Positions 10,960 through 22,359 of a stretch of 64,000 nucleotides of DNA are shown here, in pieces. Each line of letters starts with the position of its first letter. Position 1 is the stretch's first letter. The notes under the pieces were generated by a model. It saw nothing but the letters and a program-made list of their open reading frames with translations. It had not been told where the DNA came from and searched no databases. The stretch is from Nymphaea colorata (Eukaryota; Streptophyta; Magnoliopsida; Nymphaeales; Nymphaeaceae). The stretch spans positions 1,488,001 to 1,552,000 of the forward strand of contig NC_045145.1 in assembly GCF_008831285.2 (NCBI RefSeq), given 5' to 3'. The translations under genes and the position numbers were made by a program.

Positions 10960-11890
10960 CGACCTGGGTCGGCCCAGCCCGGCCCGAAAAAGATGCAAAA
11001 GCTAAGCCCGTTAAGGCTATCGGCCAGCTCGAAACCCGGGCCAATAAAGTATCGGGCTTTGGGCTTGAGATTATGCCCAAGGCCCAGCCTGGCTCGTTTT
11101 CTGCTGCCGTGAAGGGTCTCGCTGAGTCCCAGCCCCCTTTTACTGCTGTCTTGAAGGTCTCTCTCTCCCCCTCTGACTTTCAAGCTTTTCCCTGCTTCAG
11201 TAAAGGGTCGCTAAGCCCCATTTTGCTGCTGCCGTGAAGGGTCTCTCCCTTTCCCTCAGTGTTGCTTTCCTTTTCTTTGTTCTTTCTCCCTTTTCTTGGT
11301 TGCTAGAATTATGAGAAATAAAAGGAGGAGAAAGTCAGATGAAGAAGCTGTGAGCACTCTTCATCATCGAAGGACCCACCGCACCACCAGAGGAAACAGT
11401 AGGAGGGATTGTGGTTTAATCCACTAAACCGCAAGTTTCGAAAACCCTAACCCCAATCCGATCAGAAGAAAGTTAGATATGGAACTGGGCAATGGAAGCC
11501 AGCCGCCGCCGTCCACTTCCCACCACCAACCTCTGCCGCCTTTGCCCAAAGCCTCCTCCTCCAGTACTGCGAGTCTGTGAGCCCCTTCCTCACCGGTGCG
11601 GCCGCTCTCCGCCCCCCTTCCTGCAAGTTGGCAACCTCGAAGACTCACTTTGGTCCTTGGCAAAACAGCGAAAAGAAGAGAAGAAAACTCCCCAAGCCGT
11701 TTATTTTTGGAAAAAAATAAATAAATTTATTGTCAGGTTTTTTCGGGCCCCTGACCAGTTAATTACCGGGCCGGGCTGAGCCCAAAAAAAAAAAAGCCCG
11801 AAACTCAAATCTTCAGGGCCCGGGCCCGAGTCGGGCTGGGTACCAGGTACCGGGTACCAGGCAGCAGCCCAGCCCGAGGCTTACCCCCAG
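10960..11890. mobile_element. GC-rich non-autonomous element carrying a gene 5'-exon-like segment
   Basis: One edge is CCGACCTGGGTCGGCCCAGC and the other, read inward on the minus strand, contains GTACCCAGCCCGACTCGGGC, so the edges are related in inverted orientation. I could not define a target duplication. The middle (11,430-11,660) looks like ordinary gene sequence: a leader with AAACCCTAACCCC, then an ATG at 11,479 opening MELGNGSQPPPSTSHHQPLP and ending at TGA 11,578-11,580. I do not recognise the parent gene. The mirror copy is at about 23,600-24,540 with several differences. Transposon capture of an exon is the favoured reading. Confidence 0.5.
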
Positions 11891-12430
11891 CTTTTCCTCC
11901 TTCCAAATACATCAACTTTATGATCCGCTACATTAATTTTATAGATTGTGTACATAAAAATGACCAAACTACCCTCAGTAACAACTTTTACAAAATTGTC
12001 AAAGAATCCCTTAGCTAACCACTTGGCATAAAAAAGAAAAATTAAAAAAAAAAAAAAAAAAAAAGCCAACATTGGCTCTACAAACATCCTTTGGAAGTTC
12101 TTCTCTCTCTCTCTCTATCCCAGAATCCTTTCACCAAGATCTACCATATATTTCAGAACCAAAGTTGGACTCTACCACCATTCTTTGTAAAATGCCAGTC
12201 AAAGTTTGTCTATTTCCTCAAGGCCGACCATTGCAAGCTGCTCCGTAGTGTACATCAGTTCGCACCCAAGCCATGCTTGCTCACCAGCGCACAAAGCCAG
12301 TACCAGTAGCCTGGTCTTCAAAGGAAGACCTTCAGAGGAAGACCTTCTGCTAGAACCCATATCATGACAACTTGGTAGTCTGACACAACACCAACATTGG
12401 CCCTATGCTTACCAGCCACTACTTCTCCCC
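11891..12430. other. Unassigned sequence between two GC-rich elements
   Basis: Contains a poly-A run at about 12,044-12,064 whose length and composition differ in the right arm, and an open frame (12,091-12,309) matched in the right arm at 23,184-23,420. The frame has no recognised domain. A CT microsatellite lies at about 12,434-12,460. It could be part of a larger transposon. Confidence 0.4.
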
Positions 12431-13150
12431 CCTCCTCCCTCTCTCTCTCTCTCTCTCCCTAGACCCTCCCTTTAGGACCCTGCTTTAGCTGCCACCAGGC
12501 CTAACAACCATCAGTCATGGCTAAGGACATCTACTGGCAGCCACCTGCGGCCAGCAACTTGCCACACTACCACCCGTCCCTTGCTTGTAGGCTCAGGCCT
12601 CGGCCAAGAGGCTGTCTTGTCCAAGACTCTGACATCCAGCCATCCACGGCCAGGCTCTGGTTGGCATTTGATCAATGCCTGGGCTTAAGCCTAAGCCCTG
12701 CACAGTTCAATTTTAGTGAACAAAAGTTAAAATATCTATATTACATATATAAAAGTAAAACTTATTTTAAAAATTGGTAATTAATATTTTATTACACTGA
12801 GGCAGGCCAGGCCTGTTTCATTGCCGCTGCTTCGGCCTTCTCACCATCTAGCAGCGTCAGCCTCAGCCTGGTCGAGAAAGCTACTCTCTTGTTCACGACT
12901 AGCCCTAGACCATTGGACATCGACTACAAAAACCTATCTTCGCCATGGATGCCTTGCTACCCGCTCTTCAAGGTACCCCTCTGTGGTTGACGGCCCTCAA
13001 CAGAGCCATGTGCTCCAAGCCCAAGCCGGCCATTCATGCAAGGCTATGCAGGTTCTACGTCTAAGCCTGGGCATCGACCCAGCCTGGCTCGATAAGGAGT
13101 CGGACTCCGGCCGGTCCAACACCTAAAATCCAAGCCTGATCCATGCCCGA
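12431..13150. repeat. GC-rich repeat (AGGCCTGG / CCGGCCGGTCC words)
   Basis: GC-rich halves (about 12,480-12,700 and 12,790-13,130) flank an AT-rich middle. Words such as GGCCAGGC, AAGCCTGGGC and CCGGCCGGTCC recur in GC-rich patches at 37,302-38,071 and 52,260-52,650. The two open frames in it are conserved in both arms only because the arms are young, with two amino-acid changes in the second. No domain is recognised and I treat them as chance. Mirror at about 22,360-23,060. Confidence 0.5.
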
Positions 13151-13879
13151 TTAAATTAAAAAATAAATATATTTTTTAATATATAATAATATATAAAATA
13201 TAATTAATCATAATAAAATATTATAATTGTATATAAAACTCCTATCTGTTTACATTTCAATCATATATGACTTTCTTTGTGTATATCAACCTCCGAGTGA
13301 TGCTTTATGTCATATTTATATTTAATTTATTGGGACTTAACATGACCGGGTAATAAGCTGGGAGACTCTTGATCTTTAGAACCAAATGTGTTGGCATAGT
13401 GGGATTTGTGTGACTGTCATAATTCTGTTTACATGTGCTGCTTTTTTCTGCCTAATCTGAACCTGTAAACTTAAAAGCCAGAGGTCTTTAAGCCATCCAA
13501 AGAATCTATCCTCTCAAGAGGGTTCAGGTCTGGTTTTCCTTCAACTTGCTGGAAGGGGAAAAACAAACTGCGTTGCATATTTCTTCAACCCTTAATAGTC
13601 AAGAAAAGAATTATTTTAAATCCTTTTCCCCTCTACTTTTACCTTTCTTCTTTCTTTTTCTTTTGTTGTTTCCCTCTTTCCTTCTTGTTCTTCTTTCCTC
13701 TTGTCTTTCTTTCTTTCATTTACTGTTTCTTCCTTGTCTAGGCCCTGCTTAGGTGCTCATCTAAGACCCATCAGGTGTCTCTGAATGTTTATCGCCGAGG
13801 CCTACCTACCACTTTTGGCTTCTAAGCTTCAATCTCGAGGAGTCATTTCACCACATAGCAATAAGAAATACTCATAGTT
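13151..13879. other. Inner end of left arm, no gene recognised
   Basis: AT-rich start, then a CT-rich stretch near 13,620-13,740 that yields a low-complexity open frame (LLLPFFFLFLLLF) in both arms. The homology to the right arm stops at 13,879, next to an imperfect inverted repeat at about 13,877-13,921. Confidence 0.6.
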
Positions 13880-13900
13880 GTGCCAGCATGCTCATGATTA

Positions 13901-14140
13901 TATGTGCATGCTGGAGCACAATTTTTTTTTTGTGCCAGCATGCTCATGATTAAAATGCTCATTGTCAATAGAAAAAAGTGAACTTTTCGTAGGTATGAAG
14001 AAGGAAATCGAAAAAAGTTATATGTGCATGCTGGAGCACAATTTTTTTTTTGTGCCAGCATGCTCATAATTAAAATGCTCATTGTCAATAGAAAAAAGTG
14101 AACTTTTCGTAGGTATGAAGAAGGAAATCGAAAAAAGTTA
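13901..14140 (+). repeat. 120-bp unit in perfect tandem duplication
   Basis: Units 13,901-14,020 and 14,021-14,140 differ at one position (CATGATT versus CATAATT). Each contains TGCATGCTGGAGCACA, a T-run and GTGCCAGCATGCTCAT, which can pair with each other as a hairpin. A partial third GTGCCAGCATG copy lies at 13,880-13,890, right on the palindrome's inner edge. The long minus-strand open frame here is only the repeat read twice. Confidence 0.9.
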
Positions 14141-14689
14141 AAACACCAAAAAAAACAATTTTTTAAAATTTCCAAAATACCTTAACTCCTTCCTTTTTTT
14201 TGTGCATATGTCTTCCATGAACCAAGTGGTCCACACAATTCACTCTTTTTATGTGTTGGTAAGCAATTTGCAAATGGGCTCCAGTTCTATTGTTTTTTAC
14301 AGCTCCAAATCTAAATTAAATCCATATATATATATATATAATCCAATTTTTAAAAATTTTAATTTAACATATATAAAAAATTTGAAAAATTATATATCGA
14401 CCCCAGTTAAAATTATGAAACTATAGTTCAGCTCTATCATGAAAAATTCTAGCTGTACCTTTGAACCCACATAGGTACTTAATGAACTGTACGTTCACCA
14501 CTATCTGAAATGAAAGCATCTTGAAATATAGCATCTGTACACTTGTTAGCAATGTTAACTTTGATTTCTATACTGCTTTAGATAGTTTATATGTTAATCT
14601 CATATTTAAGTTATTTTTATTGAATTCAAAGCAGTATACTTGTACGTTGTGACAAAAAAAAACGTAAATTAATCTATGTTCTAAAATGT

Positions 14690-15411
14690 AAAGTACTTCA
14701 GAATTTAATTAAATCAACGGTTCTGCAGCCTTAATGTACTGTTCTTACGTAATCAGTGCAGTCATGAAATTGCAATGGTACAACCACTTCGTAGAGAACC
14801 AAATCCAAGGAGCACTCTAGTATTTTATGCTTGTTCATCACTGCCCAATTGAATCATCCAGATTCCAGATGGATTTAATTTTGAAATTTGTTTTCCACAT
14901 TCAACCTCGAAAGATACAAATTTATAGATATGAAAAAAAAACGAGAGACTGGGTACATGAGAATTTCGAATTAGCAAATTTAATTGTTCGAAATTTATCA
15001 AAGTATGATAGGGTCATGAAATTCAATCCATGTCCAAAAATTGATTCTAGACACACCCTTTTAATTTCGTCCGTGGAGAGAGAGAAAGAGACAGAGATAG
15101 AGTGTGCATACATATATTATATATATATATTATATTATATATATATATATATGGGAGAGAGAGAGAGTGGGAAGGCCATTAAAGAACAATTTTGTTGCAA
15201 TAAACATTATAATGATATTAGGGGTGGGGTATAATGGTTGCAAACTTATTTTGATCTCAATTATTAGCTTGGTTCACGTGCCAAATTACTTTAAGGCAAT
15301 ATCTAAATGGTTAGATTGTTTAAAATATTGTTTTGAACGTTGAATTTAACACAAGTAATTGTTCGATTGGTTCAACCATCCTTTGCCAAGTGTCATTTGT
15401 AATGTTATGCT

Positions 15412-15473
<62 letters not shown>

Positions 15474-15870
15474 TATATGTGTGCGTGTGTGCGCGCACAC
15501 CTCACTGCCTATCTTAACATTATGCGATGGTTGGATCTGGTTAATGGATTCAATATGTACTTTCACAATTGAGTACAAATTCGACTCTAAAGTCCAGAAA
15601 GTTATTTGTAACTACTGTTTATTGATACCCAATATCGAAGGAAATTTGATTCAAGATCATACAGGTAAAGTACGTTTGCATAATGAAATAATATACAAAG
15701 GATCACAAAATCTGATGAACCTTAAAAAGGGAACTCTAAGAGATGTAGCCTTTGATTGGGGGATCTTTCCACCTGATTTATTTAGCTGCAAGTAAATTAA
15801 TAAATTTAATTCTTGTTTAGCACGACTTAATAAAAAAATGAATGATTGAGTATTATAAACATGTTCACCA
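14690..15870 (+). repeat. Duplicated intergenic block with (CT)n(TA)n(GT)n, spacer copy
   Basis: Direct homology with about 54,690-55,790: shared stretches include GAAATTGCAATGGTA, CATGAAATTCAATCCATGTCC, TTTTGATCTCAATTATTAGC and GGAACTCTAAGAGATGTAG. A compound microsatellite (CT, TA, then GT/GC) lies at 15,413-15,500. In the 55 kb copy the block leads straight into an LRR region. Here it leads into AT-rich sequence, so the resistance-gene part has been lost or moved. Confidence 0.75.
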
Positions 15871-16479
15871 TATGGAAGAGAAAAGTATGTCGGACCACCA
15901 CTGATGGGAAAGAAGCAGCAATTTTAAGCTCTCAAAGTCTTTGGTTCAGTTGTACCTGATACTCGTGTTTAAAATCTTCTCATAAAAAAAAAAAAGATTT
16001 CAAGTGAGAAGAGTATACTTTTCTAAGCTACAAATCCAAACACAAAGGGTTTCTACGTCCCAACCATAAAACCAACAAAATTCTTGTGTAACGAATGTAG
16101 TGTTTAACGAAACCAAATTCCCTTCTCAAATGGCCTTCTCTAAGATCAACTTGTGACCTCAAGATAGTGAACCTGTTCCTATTTGGTCCCTACCACTACC
16201 TTGGATCTGTTACCTATTGACGTAAAAAAAATATATATATAAAATAAAAAATTTGAATATAAAATATATTTTTAATAATAAAATATATATTATTATTAAA
16301 TAAAAATTAAAAATTAAAAAATAATCAGGCGGGCCTGGCCCCAATCAGGCCGAGTACCGGGTACCCGTTAGGACCCGGGCCCGTTGCTGAGGCTTAATCA
16401 CCAAAGCCTGATCACTACATAACGTAGGATGATCAACATGCCAAAACCGATCCTCATTGGGTAGATGCATGCCCTAAAG
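15871..16479. other. Unassigned sequence before the copia relic
   Basis: AT-rich with a very AT-rich run at 16,225-16,325. A short GC-rich patch at 16,325-16,400 contains GAGTACCGGGTACCCG, a word also found at the edge of the element at 11,840-11,870, so it may be a solo end of that family. No gene seen. Confidence 0.4.
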
Positions 16480-18000
16480 CTCCTTGCTTATGACCAAACA
16501 TGAACTCTTGTGTTGCATTCATAGAAGCAAAATGTGGTCAGCTGCAAATGGATAAGATAAAGCACAAAGCGGACAGATTTCTTGAGCACTACAAGGCTCG
16601 TCTTATAGCGAAAGGATAGAAGGAGTGCTACTTTGAGACATTTAGTCCGGTAGAGAAGCCCAAAATCATCAAAACATGAACTCTTGTGTTGCATTCATAG
16701 AAGCAAAATGTGGTCAGCTGCAAATGGATTTTCAAGATAAAGCACAAAGCGGACAGATTTCTTGAGCACTACAAGGCTCGTCTTATAGCGAAAGGATAGA
16801 AGGAGTGCTACTTTGAGACATTTAGTCCGGTAGAGAAGCCCAAAATCACAAAACATGAACTCTTGTGTTGCATTCATAGAAGCAAAATGTGGTCAGCTGC
16901 AAATGGATTTTCAAGATAAAGAACAAAGCGACAGATTTCTTGAGCACTACAGGCTCGTCTTATAGAGAAAGGATAGAAGGAGTGCTACTTTGAGACATTT
17001 ACTCAGGTAGAGAAGCCCAAAATCATCAAAACTGTTCTTCACCTGGTGATCTAATTTAACTGGAATGTTCATCAGCTCAATGTCCATAATGTGTTTCTCA
17101 ATTTAGAGGTAAATAAAGATACCTAAATGGAGAAACCACAAGGATTTGGACAAGGCACCAAACTCATCTGCAGGCTACAAAAAAACGTTTACTATCTCAA
17201 ACAAGCCCGAAAGACTTGGGAACAAAAGCTGAGTTAGTCTCTCATTACATGTGGATTTGTTGTCTCAAAAGTTGGCACTTCACTCTTCGTTTTCAAGAAA
17301 GGAAACACACACATATATATTCTACTATATGTGGATGACATTCTCATAATAGTTCTTATCATGTAACCTTGATTTACAAATTCAGCAAGCATTTTGCTCT
17401 CAGCAACTAAAACTATTTTTTTAGGTACTCATGCCACTTACTTATTAAGAGGACTCTTTCTATCCCAACAACATTATTTTCTTAGGAGACCCAGATTCTG
17501 AAAGAAAGAACAAGAAGAAGAGAATAATACCAATATGGAAGAGAATTATTGCTTCCCAAACAATATGGAATTCTCTTGCAGTAATCTCTTTTACAGGACT
17601 AAGATGGTGGGGGCCAATCATCCTTAATTTATACCAATGACATCAAGTCGCATTTTGGGTCAAGTGATGCTGCTCCATATCATAATACCATTCAATACCA
17701 TTGGTGCCCTTCAATATTTGACATTGACTAGACCAGACTTCATGTATGCAATCAATAAGGTTGCCAATATATGCACAAGCCAATACATGACCAATGGGTA
17801 GTAGTAAAAAGAATTCTTCACTCTATTGGAAAGGAACAATCCAATATGGATTACTTCTACAACCCATCAATTCCTATACTTATATGTCTGCACATCCTAT
17901 ATTTCATAATTGAAGCAAACATGTAGAATTGGATGTTCACTTTATCAGAGGTCGCATCTCTAAAAGTTGATGTGATCCTTTTGCAAGTTTATTAATCAGT
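16480..18000 (+). pseudogene. Degraded Ty1/copia reverse transcriptase and RNase H region
   Basis: Frames give FLEHYKARLIAKG, ETFSPVEKPKIIKTVLHL, a PQGFGQGTKLICRLQKNVYYL stretch split by changes, the catalytic-loop segment ILLYVDDILI (about 17,310-17,345), and IGALQYLTLTRPDFMYAINK before RNase H. This is the expected order of copia RT. Stops and frameshifts are many. No LTR or integrase is seen. The front of the RT is present three times in tandem (see 16,497-17,027). It lies close to the geometric centre of the palindrome (about 17,742-17,747). Confidence 0.85.
16497..17027 (+). repeat. Three tandem copies of a 176-180 bp copia RT segment
   Basis: Units at about 16,497-16,672, 16,673-16,850 and 16,851-17,027 all begin AACATGAACTCTTGTGTTGC and end near GAAGCCCAAAATCA. 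Unit 1 lacks TTTTC present in the others. Unit 3 has several private changes (for example TTATAGAGAAAGG). The units are closer to each other than expected from the decay of the element, so the triplication is recent. Confidence 0.9.
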
Positions 18001-18139
18001 GTGTTGATGCGAAAAGATGCTGAAGGTGCACAGACCTGTGATGCTGAAGGAACTGTTTCTGTGCTGTAATGGTTTTTGGAGGTGAGATTGCAGATTTAAA
18101 TACTAGCTCGGTCTGCAAAGCAATGGATTTTGCCACCCC

Positions 18140-18500
18140 AGAGAAAATGGGCTCACTGCAGTCCAAGTTAAGCAGTGGGTACGTTAAACTTCTTATTGCC
18201 ATTGATGGAACTATCCTTATAGAATCAGCAACTAGAAATTAAAGAAAGGGGGAGACCTGCTGCAACTATGTACAAAGAGAGAGAGAGAGAGAGAGAGAAG
18301 GCCAAGAAATATTGTGTCTATATATATATATATATTATATATTTATTATATATATATATACACACTCTCTCTCTCTCTTAAGTACCCATACCCCTTGTAT
18401 TCTGGTTCACAAAAAAAACTCTTAATGGCATTAGGGATGGGGTGTAATGATTTGAGACATATTTTGATCTCAATTATTAGCTTGCTTGACTAAGGGAGGG
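18140..18500 (+). repeat. Partial copy of the intergenic block with GA/TA microsatellites
   Basis: 18,140-18,260 resembles 54,545-54,665 (shared CAGCAACTAGAAATTAAAGAA). After a GA tract, a TA tract and a CT tract, 18,420-18,495 matches 15,215-15,275 and 55,085-55,150 (TTTTGATCTCAATTATTAGC). It is therefore a second spacer copy of the block, internally shortened. Confidence 0.65.
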
Positions 18501-18967
18501 GAAGCTCAACTAACTTTCTTCTACCTGTTAGCCCGTGCATCAGGTTGTATTGTATATCTTCAAGGATGGGCCTCCCATGAGCCATTTGCCTGCAGCAATC
18601 CATGGTTTGGTCATAGTACTACCATATTGCGGCACTTCTAGCTGCACCTTCAATCCATGGAAAAGGGTGGCATGCTGAAACCCATTTTGAGAGTAAAACA
18701 ATGCTAAATTTTTTGCCAAAAAAAGATAATTTATTTGAAAACAAATTTATTACGTTCTTTGTTGTGTTTATTTTAGATGGTCAAAACAACATGTTTTGTT
18801 AAATGCTCCCATTCTTTGGTGTGTTTTTCAAAAAATTTCGTTCATCTTGGGCAAGCAGATAGTTTTCTGCATTTAGTATTAAAGGGGGTGTATTATAGTA
18901 AAGTTTAGTCTTGATTGTGAGATAATTTCAAGGGCTTATAAAGGGAGATGTTAAACGGTTGGTTGTC

Positions 18968-19270
18968 TTAGTTTCTAACTTTTTTCAGCCTGAAACCAAA
19001 ATTGTTAAGGAGTAGGTTTGCATTCGCTGGACTAGGAGTCCGAGCCCGATAGTGGGTCGAGTCCTTACAATGACAAAAATGTGAAAGTACCATGCAGTGG
19101 TACATTTTTAGAAAGCCTTTTGCTGAGTGAGAGGAATATGTCAGTGGCCTAGCGAGAGCTGAATCTACAACAAGATCGAAGTTTGTGTCAAGCGTAGTTG
19201 GCAACCCGTGCGTTCGGATGCCAACTGGGTTACCGAATTGCCTCAGTGACTTGTCCAAGTCGGGTCTCAA
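18968..19270 (-). repeat. Unclassified repeat with a conserved-looking open frame
   Basis: The minus-strand frame reads NPVGIRTHGLPTTLDTNFDL then VVDSALARPLTYSSHSAKGF. This resembles translations of non-coding repeats often mis-called as genes in plant genomes. A B-box-like GGGTCGAGTCC on the plus strand hints at a tRNA-derived SINE, but no clear A box or tail is seen. I do not assign a function. Confidence 0.35.
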
Positions 19271-19554
19271 AAGCTAAAGTTATAATAAAATGCTTTTACT
19301 GTTGTTTTTGTGGTGTTCAAAGATTGAAATTTGAAAAATTATGTTCTTTTGGTGGTCACTAAAATGAAAAAAATAAAAAACGAAAAAAATGTTTCTAAAT
19401 ATAATACGAAAAACATCATAGGAAACCATTATTATGGGTTCTATTTTCATTGGAGGATATAGAGTTTCTCATGCATCTCTCATCCTTCTCGCCCTCTTTT
19501 TTCCTCTTATTCGGGTTTGGTCTCATTTTCGTTTTTAGTTACTGTCCTTCTCAC

Positions 19555-19596
<42 letters not shown>

Positions 19597-20252
19597 CTGC
19601 TTGATGGCTTCTCGAGAGGCCAGGATGCTGGATGATTTCTGTCGGATGACTATTAATGCTTCCCATTGGATCACTATAAGTTTGTTATCTGATCACAAGA
19701 GAAAAAAGATGAATGAACAGCCAAACGAAACCCTTGCCTATGAGCTTCCTTTCGAGTTCTGACTAACAACAGAGCTTGAATCATTGCAAATGAGTGTTGT
19801 AAAAAAATGGGAATGAGTGACAGATTCGCTGTTTTTTTTTTTTTTGTATCCAACCAAACTCGGGTGATTCAGAGCCGACTCAGCTATTCCAAGCAACCCG
19901 GGTGATTCAGACATGATTCTTTTGAAAATCAGATGTGTACCGATCAAACCTGGAACCATGACTCACTTCCTAGCGATTAAGATGACTCAAGCGATTTCTG
20001 AGTTGGATCACCGAGTTTGCCAACCATGGTGTTAGGGAGTGCGGACAATATACCTTCAACTTCATTCCACATCTCATCTCCTTGACTCAGGAGCATGACT
20101 CAGAATTAAATCCAACTAACCATCAAACTTGCCAGTACTTTCATTGGCAGTTATGTTATGCCCATTGGATTTAATACCTTCAACTTAGTACAGCTCCTAC
20201 CTCATTAACCCAAAAAGATAACACCCATAGGAATCAAACTAATGAGCACGTT
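19271..20252. other. Unassigned spacer sequence
   Basis: Contains a (CT)n microsatellite at about 19,556-19,594 and AT-rich sequence. The open frames crossing the microsatellite (repeated LSLSLS) are low complexity. No gene supported. Confidence 0.5.
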
Positions 20253-20260
20253 CTCATCGA

Positions 20261-20407
20261 CAGGGAGTGGGAACACAAATTTTTCATGAGAAAGGCCAAA
20301 TTATAGTTTCAAAATTTTAACACGGCCGAAATATGATTTTTCACAAATTTGTATAGGATAAATGATTAAAAAAAAATTACACTTGAGTTGTTATAGCTCC
20401 ACCCCTG
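20261..20407. mobile_element. hAT MITE of the CAGGGG family, 147 bp
   Basis: Starts CAGGGAGTGGGAACACAAA and ends CTCCACCCCTG. Flanks CTCATCGA (20,253-20,260) and CTCATCGG (20,408-20,415) match at 7 of 8 bases. It is closely related in layout to the 158-bp MITE at 50,443-50,600. Confidence 0.7.
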
Positions 20408-20415
20408 CTCATCGG

Positions 20416-21606
20416 CTTGCGAGCCTAACCGGAAATGCTATGTCCCTCGGGACTATATTGCCTCTGGATCACATGCCATGGTGGGGACTCCTGAGATCAA
20501 ACACAATCGGATAGGACCCACTTCAGACAATGACCAGGGACCTCATTCAAGCCATGTGCCCACGCTTTCGCAGTTGGCCGGCCGCAGTCTCTGATCATAT
20601 CCTTGAGATTTATGGTTGCAAACAGAGACAAGTCACGAACAGTTAAATACATTAGAAGATGACAAAAGCCTTGAACCAGATCAGACCTATTCACGCTGCC
20701 TGCTTGAATTCCCGCCGCAGAAACAAATTTGAAAATTAGCCGCTAATTCATCTACAGAATGAAAAAACTCATCATTCTCTTCTTCAAAAGAATGATATGA
20801 TATTTCCATGGTATAAATTTCTTTTCTTCAAAAATTGTGAAGCCACTAATGGAGGGGGTGTTCGATGAAGGATGAATTGTGGAATTCTAACATTAAGATT
20901 CTCTAACAAAGAATTTGGATTCTTTTTTTGTAAGCTCATTCTTGAATAAAAAATTCTAGAATCGTGAATCTTATCTGAGGTGTAGAATTATGATTTTAGA
21001 ATTTCTTTCGTCTCCCTTTACAATACATCATGATGGTTTTAGTTCATGTTTTATCAAATGCATCATTTTCAATTCTGAAATCAAAATTTCAGGCTAGCAC
21101 AAAGGAAAGGTAGAACAGGAATTTTCGTTGTAATTCTGTTTTTGAGGTGGAATTTTGTTTATAAAATCAAAATTCAAGGCTTTCAAACACTTTTGAGAGA
21201 CATCCTTGCCAATCGACATTGTATGCATCACTGAACCAAAGGTCTGCCAAAGAAGCAAATTTGAAAATGCTTAAAATAAAATGCCATTTATTAGGCAGAG
21301 TTCTTTCACAATTCTGCTAGTTTTAGGCTCTTCAAATTCCCTAAACCAACAAGAATGGGCAAGAAGAGTTCTGAAGCCAACAGTTATGTGATTCTTGCCA
21401 TCTATTCAGAACTCAAGAGTACGCTTATCAGGTGAGAATGCTTCAAAGATTTTACTCATTGAAGACAGTGATGCGGAGTCCAATGAAAGGGTTTCTTTTC
21501 TCATTAGCTAAAAAGAATTAATCTAAAGGATTGGATAGAAGATAAATGTTAGACTTTAATCATTTTCAAACTAATAGTTGTTTTGGAGTTGAATCTGCCG
21601 TCTCTC
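20416..21606. other. Right part of spacer, possible MITE, no gene
   Basis: About 20,865-21,200 begins GGGGGTGTTCGATGAAGGAT and ends with a stretch whose reverse complement contains GTGTTTGAAAGCC, hinting at a MITE with inverted ends, without a convincing target duplication. The open frame at 20,497-20,694 (minus) has no recognised domain. The rest is AT-rich. Confidence 0.35.
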
Positions 21607-22359
21607 AGTTATATAACTATGAGTATTTCTTATTGCTATGTGGTGAAATGACTCCTCGAGATTGAAGCTTAGAAGCCAAAAGTGGTAGGTAGGCCTCGGC
21701 GATAAACATTCAGAGACACCTGATGGGTCTTAGATGAGCACCTAAGCAGGGCCTAGACAAGGAAGAAACAGTAAATGAAAGAAAGAAAGACAAGAGGAAA
21801 GAAGAACAAGAAGGAAAGAGGGAAACAACAAAAGAAAAAGAAAGAAGAAAGGTAAAAGTAGAGGGGAAAAGGATTTAAAATAATTCTTTTCTTGACTATT
21901 AAGGGTTGAAGAAATATGCAACGCAGTTTGTTTTTCCCCTTCCAGCAAGTTGAAGGAAAACCAGACCTGAACCCTCTTGAGAGGATAGATTCTTTGGATG
22001 GCTTAAAGACCTCTGGCTTTTAAGTTTACAGGTTCAGATTAGGCAGAAAAAAGCAGCACATGTAAACAGAATTATGACAGTCACACAAATCCCACTATGC
22101 CAACACATTTGGTTCTAAAGATCAAGAGTCTCCCAGCTTATTACCCGGTCATGTTAAGTCCCAATAAATTAAATATAAATATGACATAAAGCATCACTCG
22201 GAGGTTGATATACACAAAGAAAGTCATATATGATTGAAATGTAAACAGATAGGAGTTTTATATACAATTATAATATTTTATTATGATTAATTATATTTTA
22301 TATATTATTATATATTAAAAAATATATTTATTTTTTAATTTAATCGGGCATGGATCAGG

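Larger units (their letters stand above)
1490..13879 (+). repeat. Left arm of giant inverted repeat
   Basis: The whole segment reappears as reverse complement at 21,615-33,994. The outer match begins at GGAAGCCCCT (1,491-1,500, mirrored at 33,984-33,993) and the inner match ends at CTCATAGTT (13,871-13,879, mirrored at 21,615-21,623). Coordinates of paired landmarks sum to about 35,484-35,494 throughout, so the arms are colinear with only small indels. Differences seen by eye include one extra A near 7,903, one extra A near 2,731, substitutions near 3,830-3,860 and 4,140, and homopolymer lengths near 12,040. Every transposon in the arm is also in its partner, so they inserted before the arm was copied. 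Confidence 0.95.
13880..21614. other. Spacer of the giant palindrome
   Basis: Unique relative to the arms. It holds, in order, a 120-bp tandem duplication, an intergenic block (14,690-15,870), a broken copia element with a triplicated segment (16,480-18,000), another partial copy of the intergenic block (18,140-18,500), an unclassified repeat (18,968-19,270), a hAT MITE (20,261-20,407) and a possible MITE (about 20,865-21,200). The right edge falls in the perfect palindrome AGTTATATAACT at 21,607-21,618. Confidence 0.9.

Noticed and set aside
12517-13126. Two plus-strand frames conserved between arms
   Set aside because: They lie in GC-rich transposon-like sequence, have no domain and already show amino-acid changes between the young arms.
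13546-13752. Open frame identical in both arms (mirror 21,742-21,948), which looks like a conserved small protein
   Set aside because: It translates a CT-rich tract into L/F/S runs, and the arms are too young for identity to mean selection.
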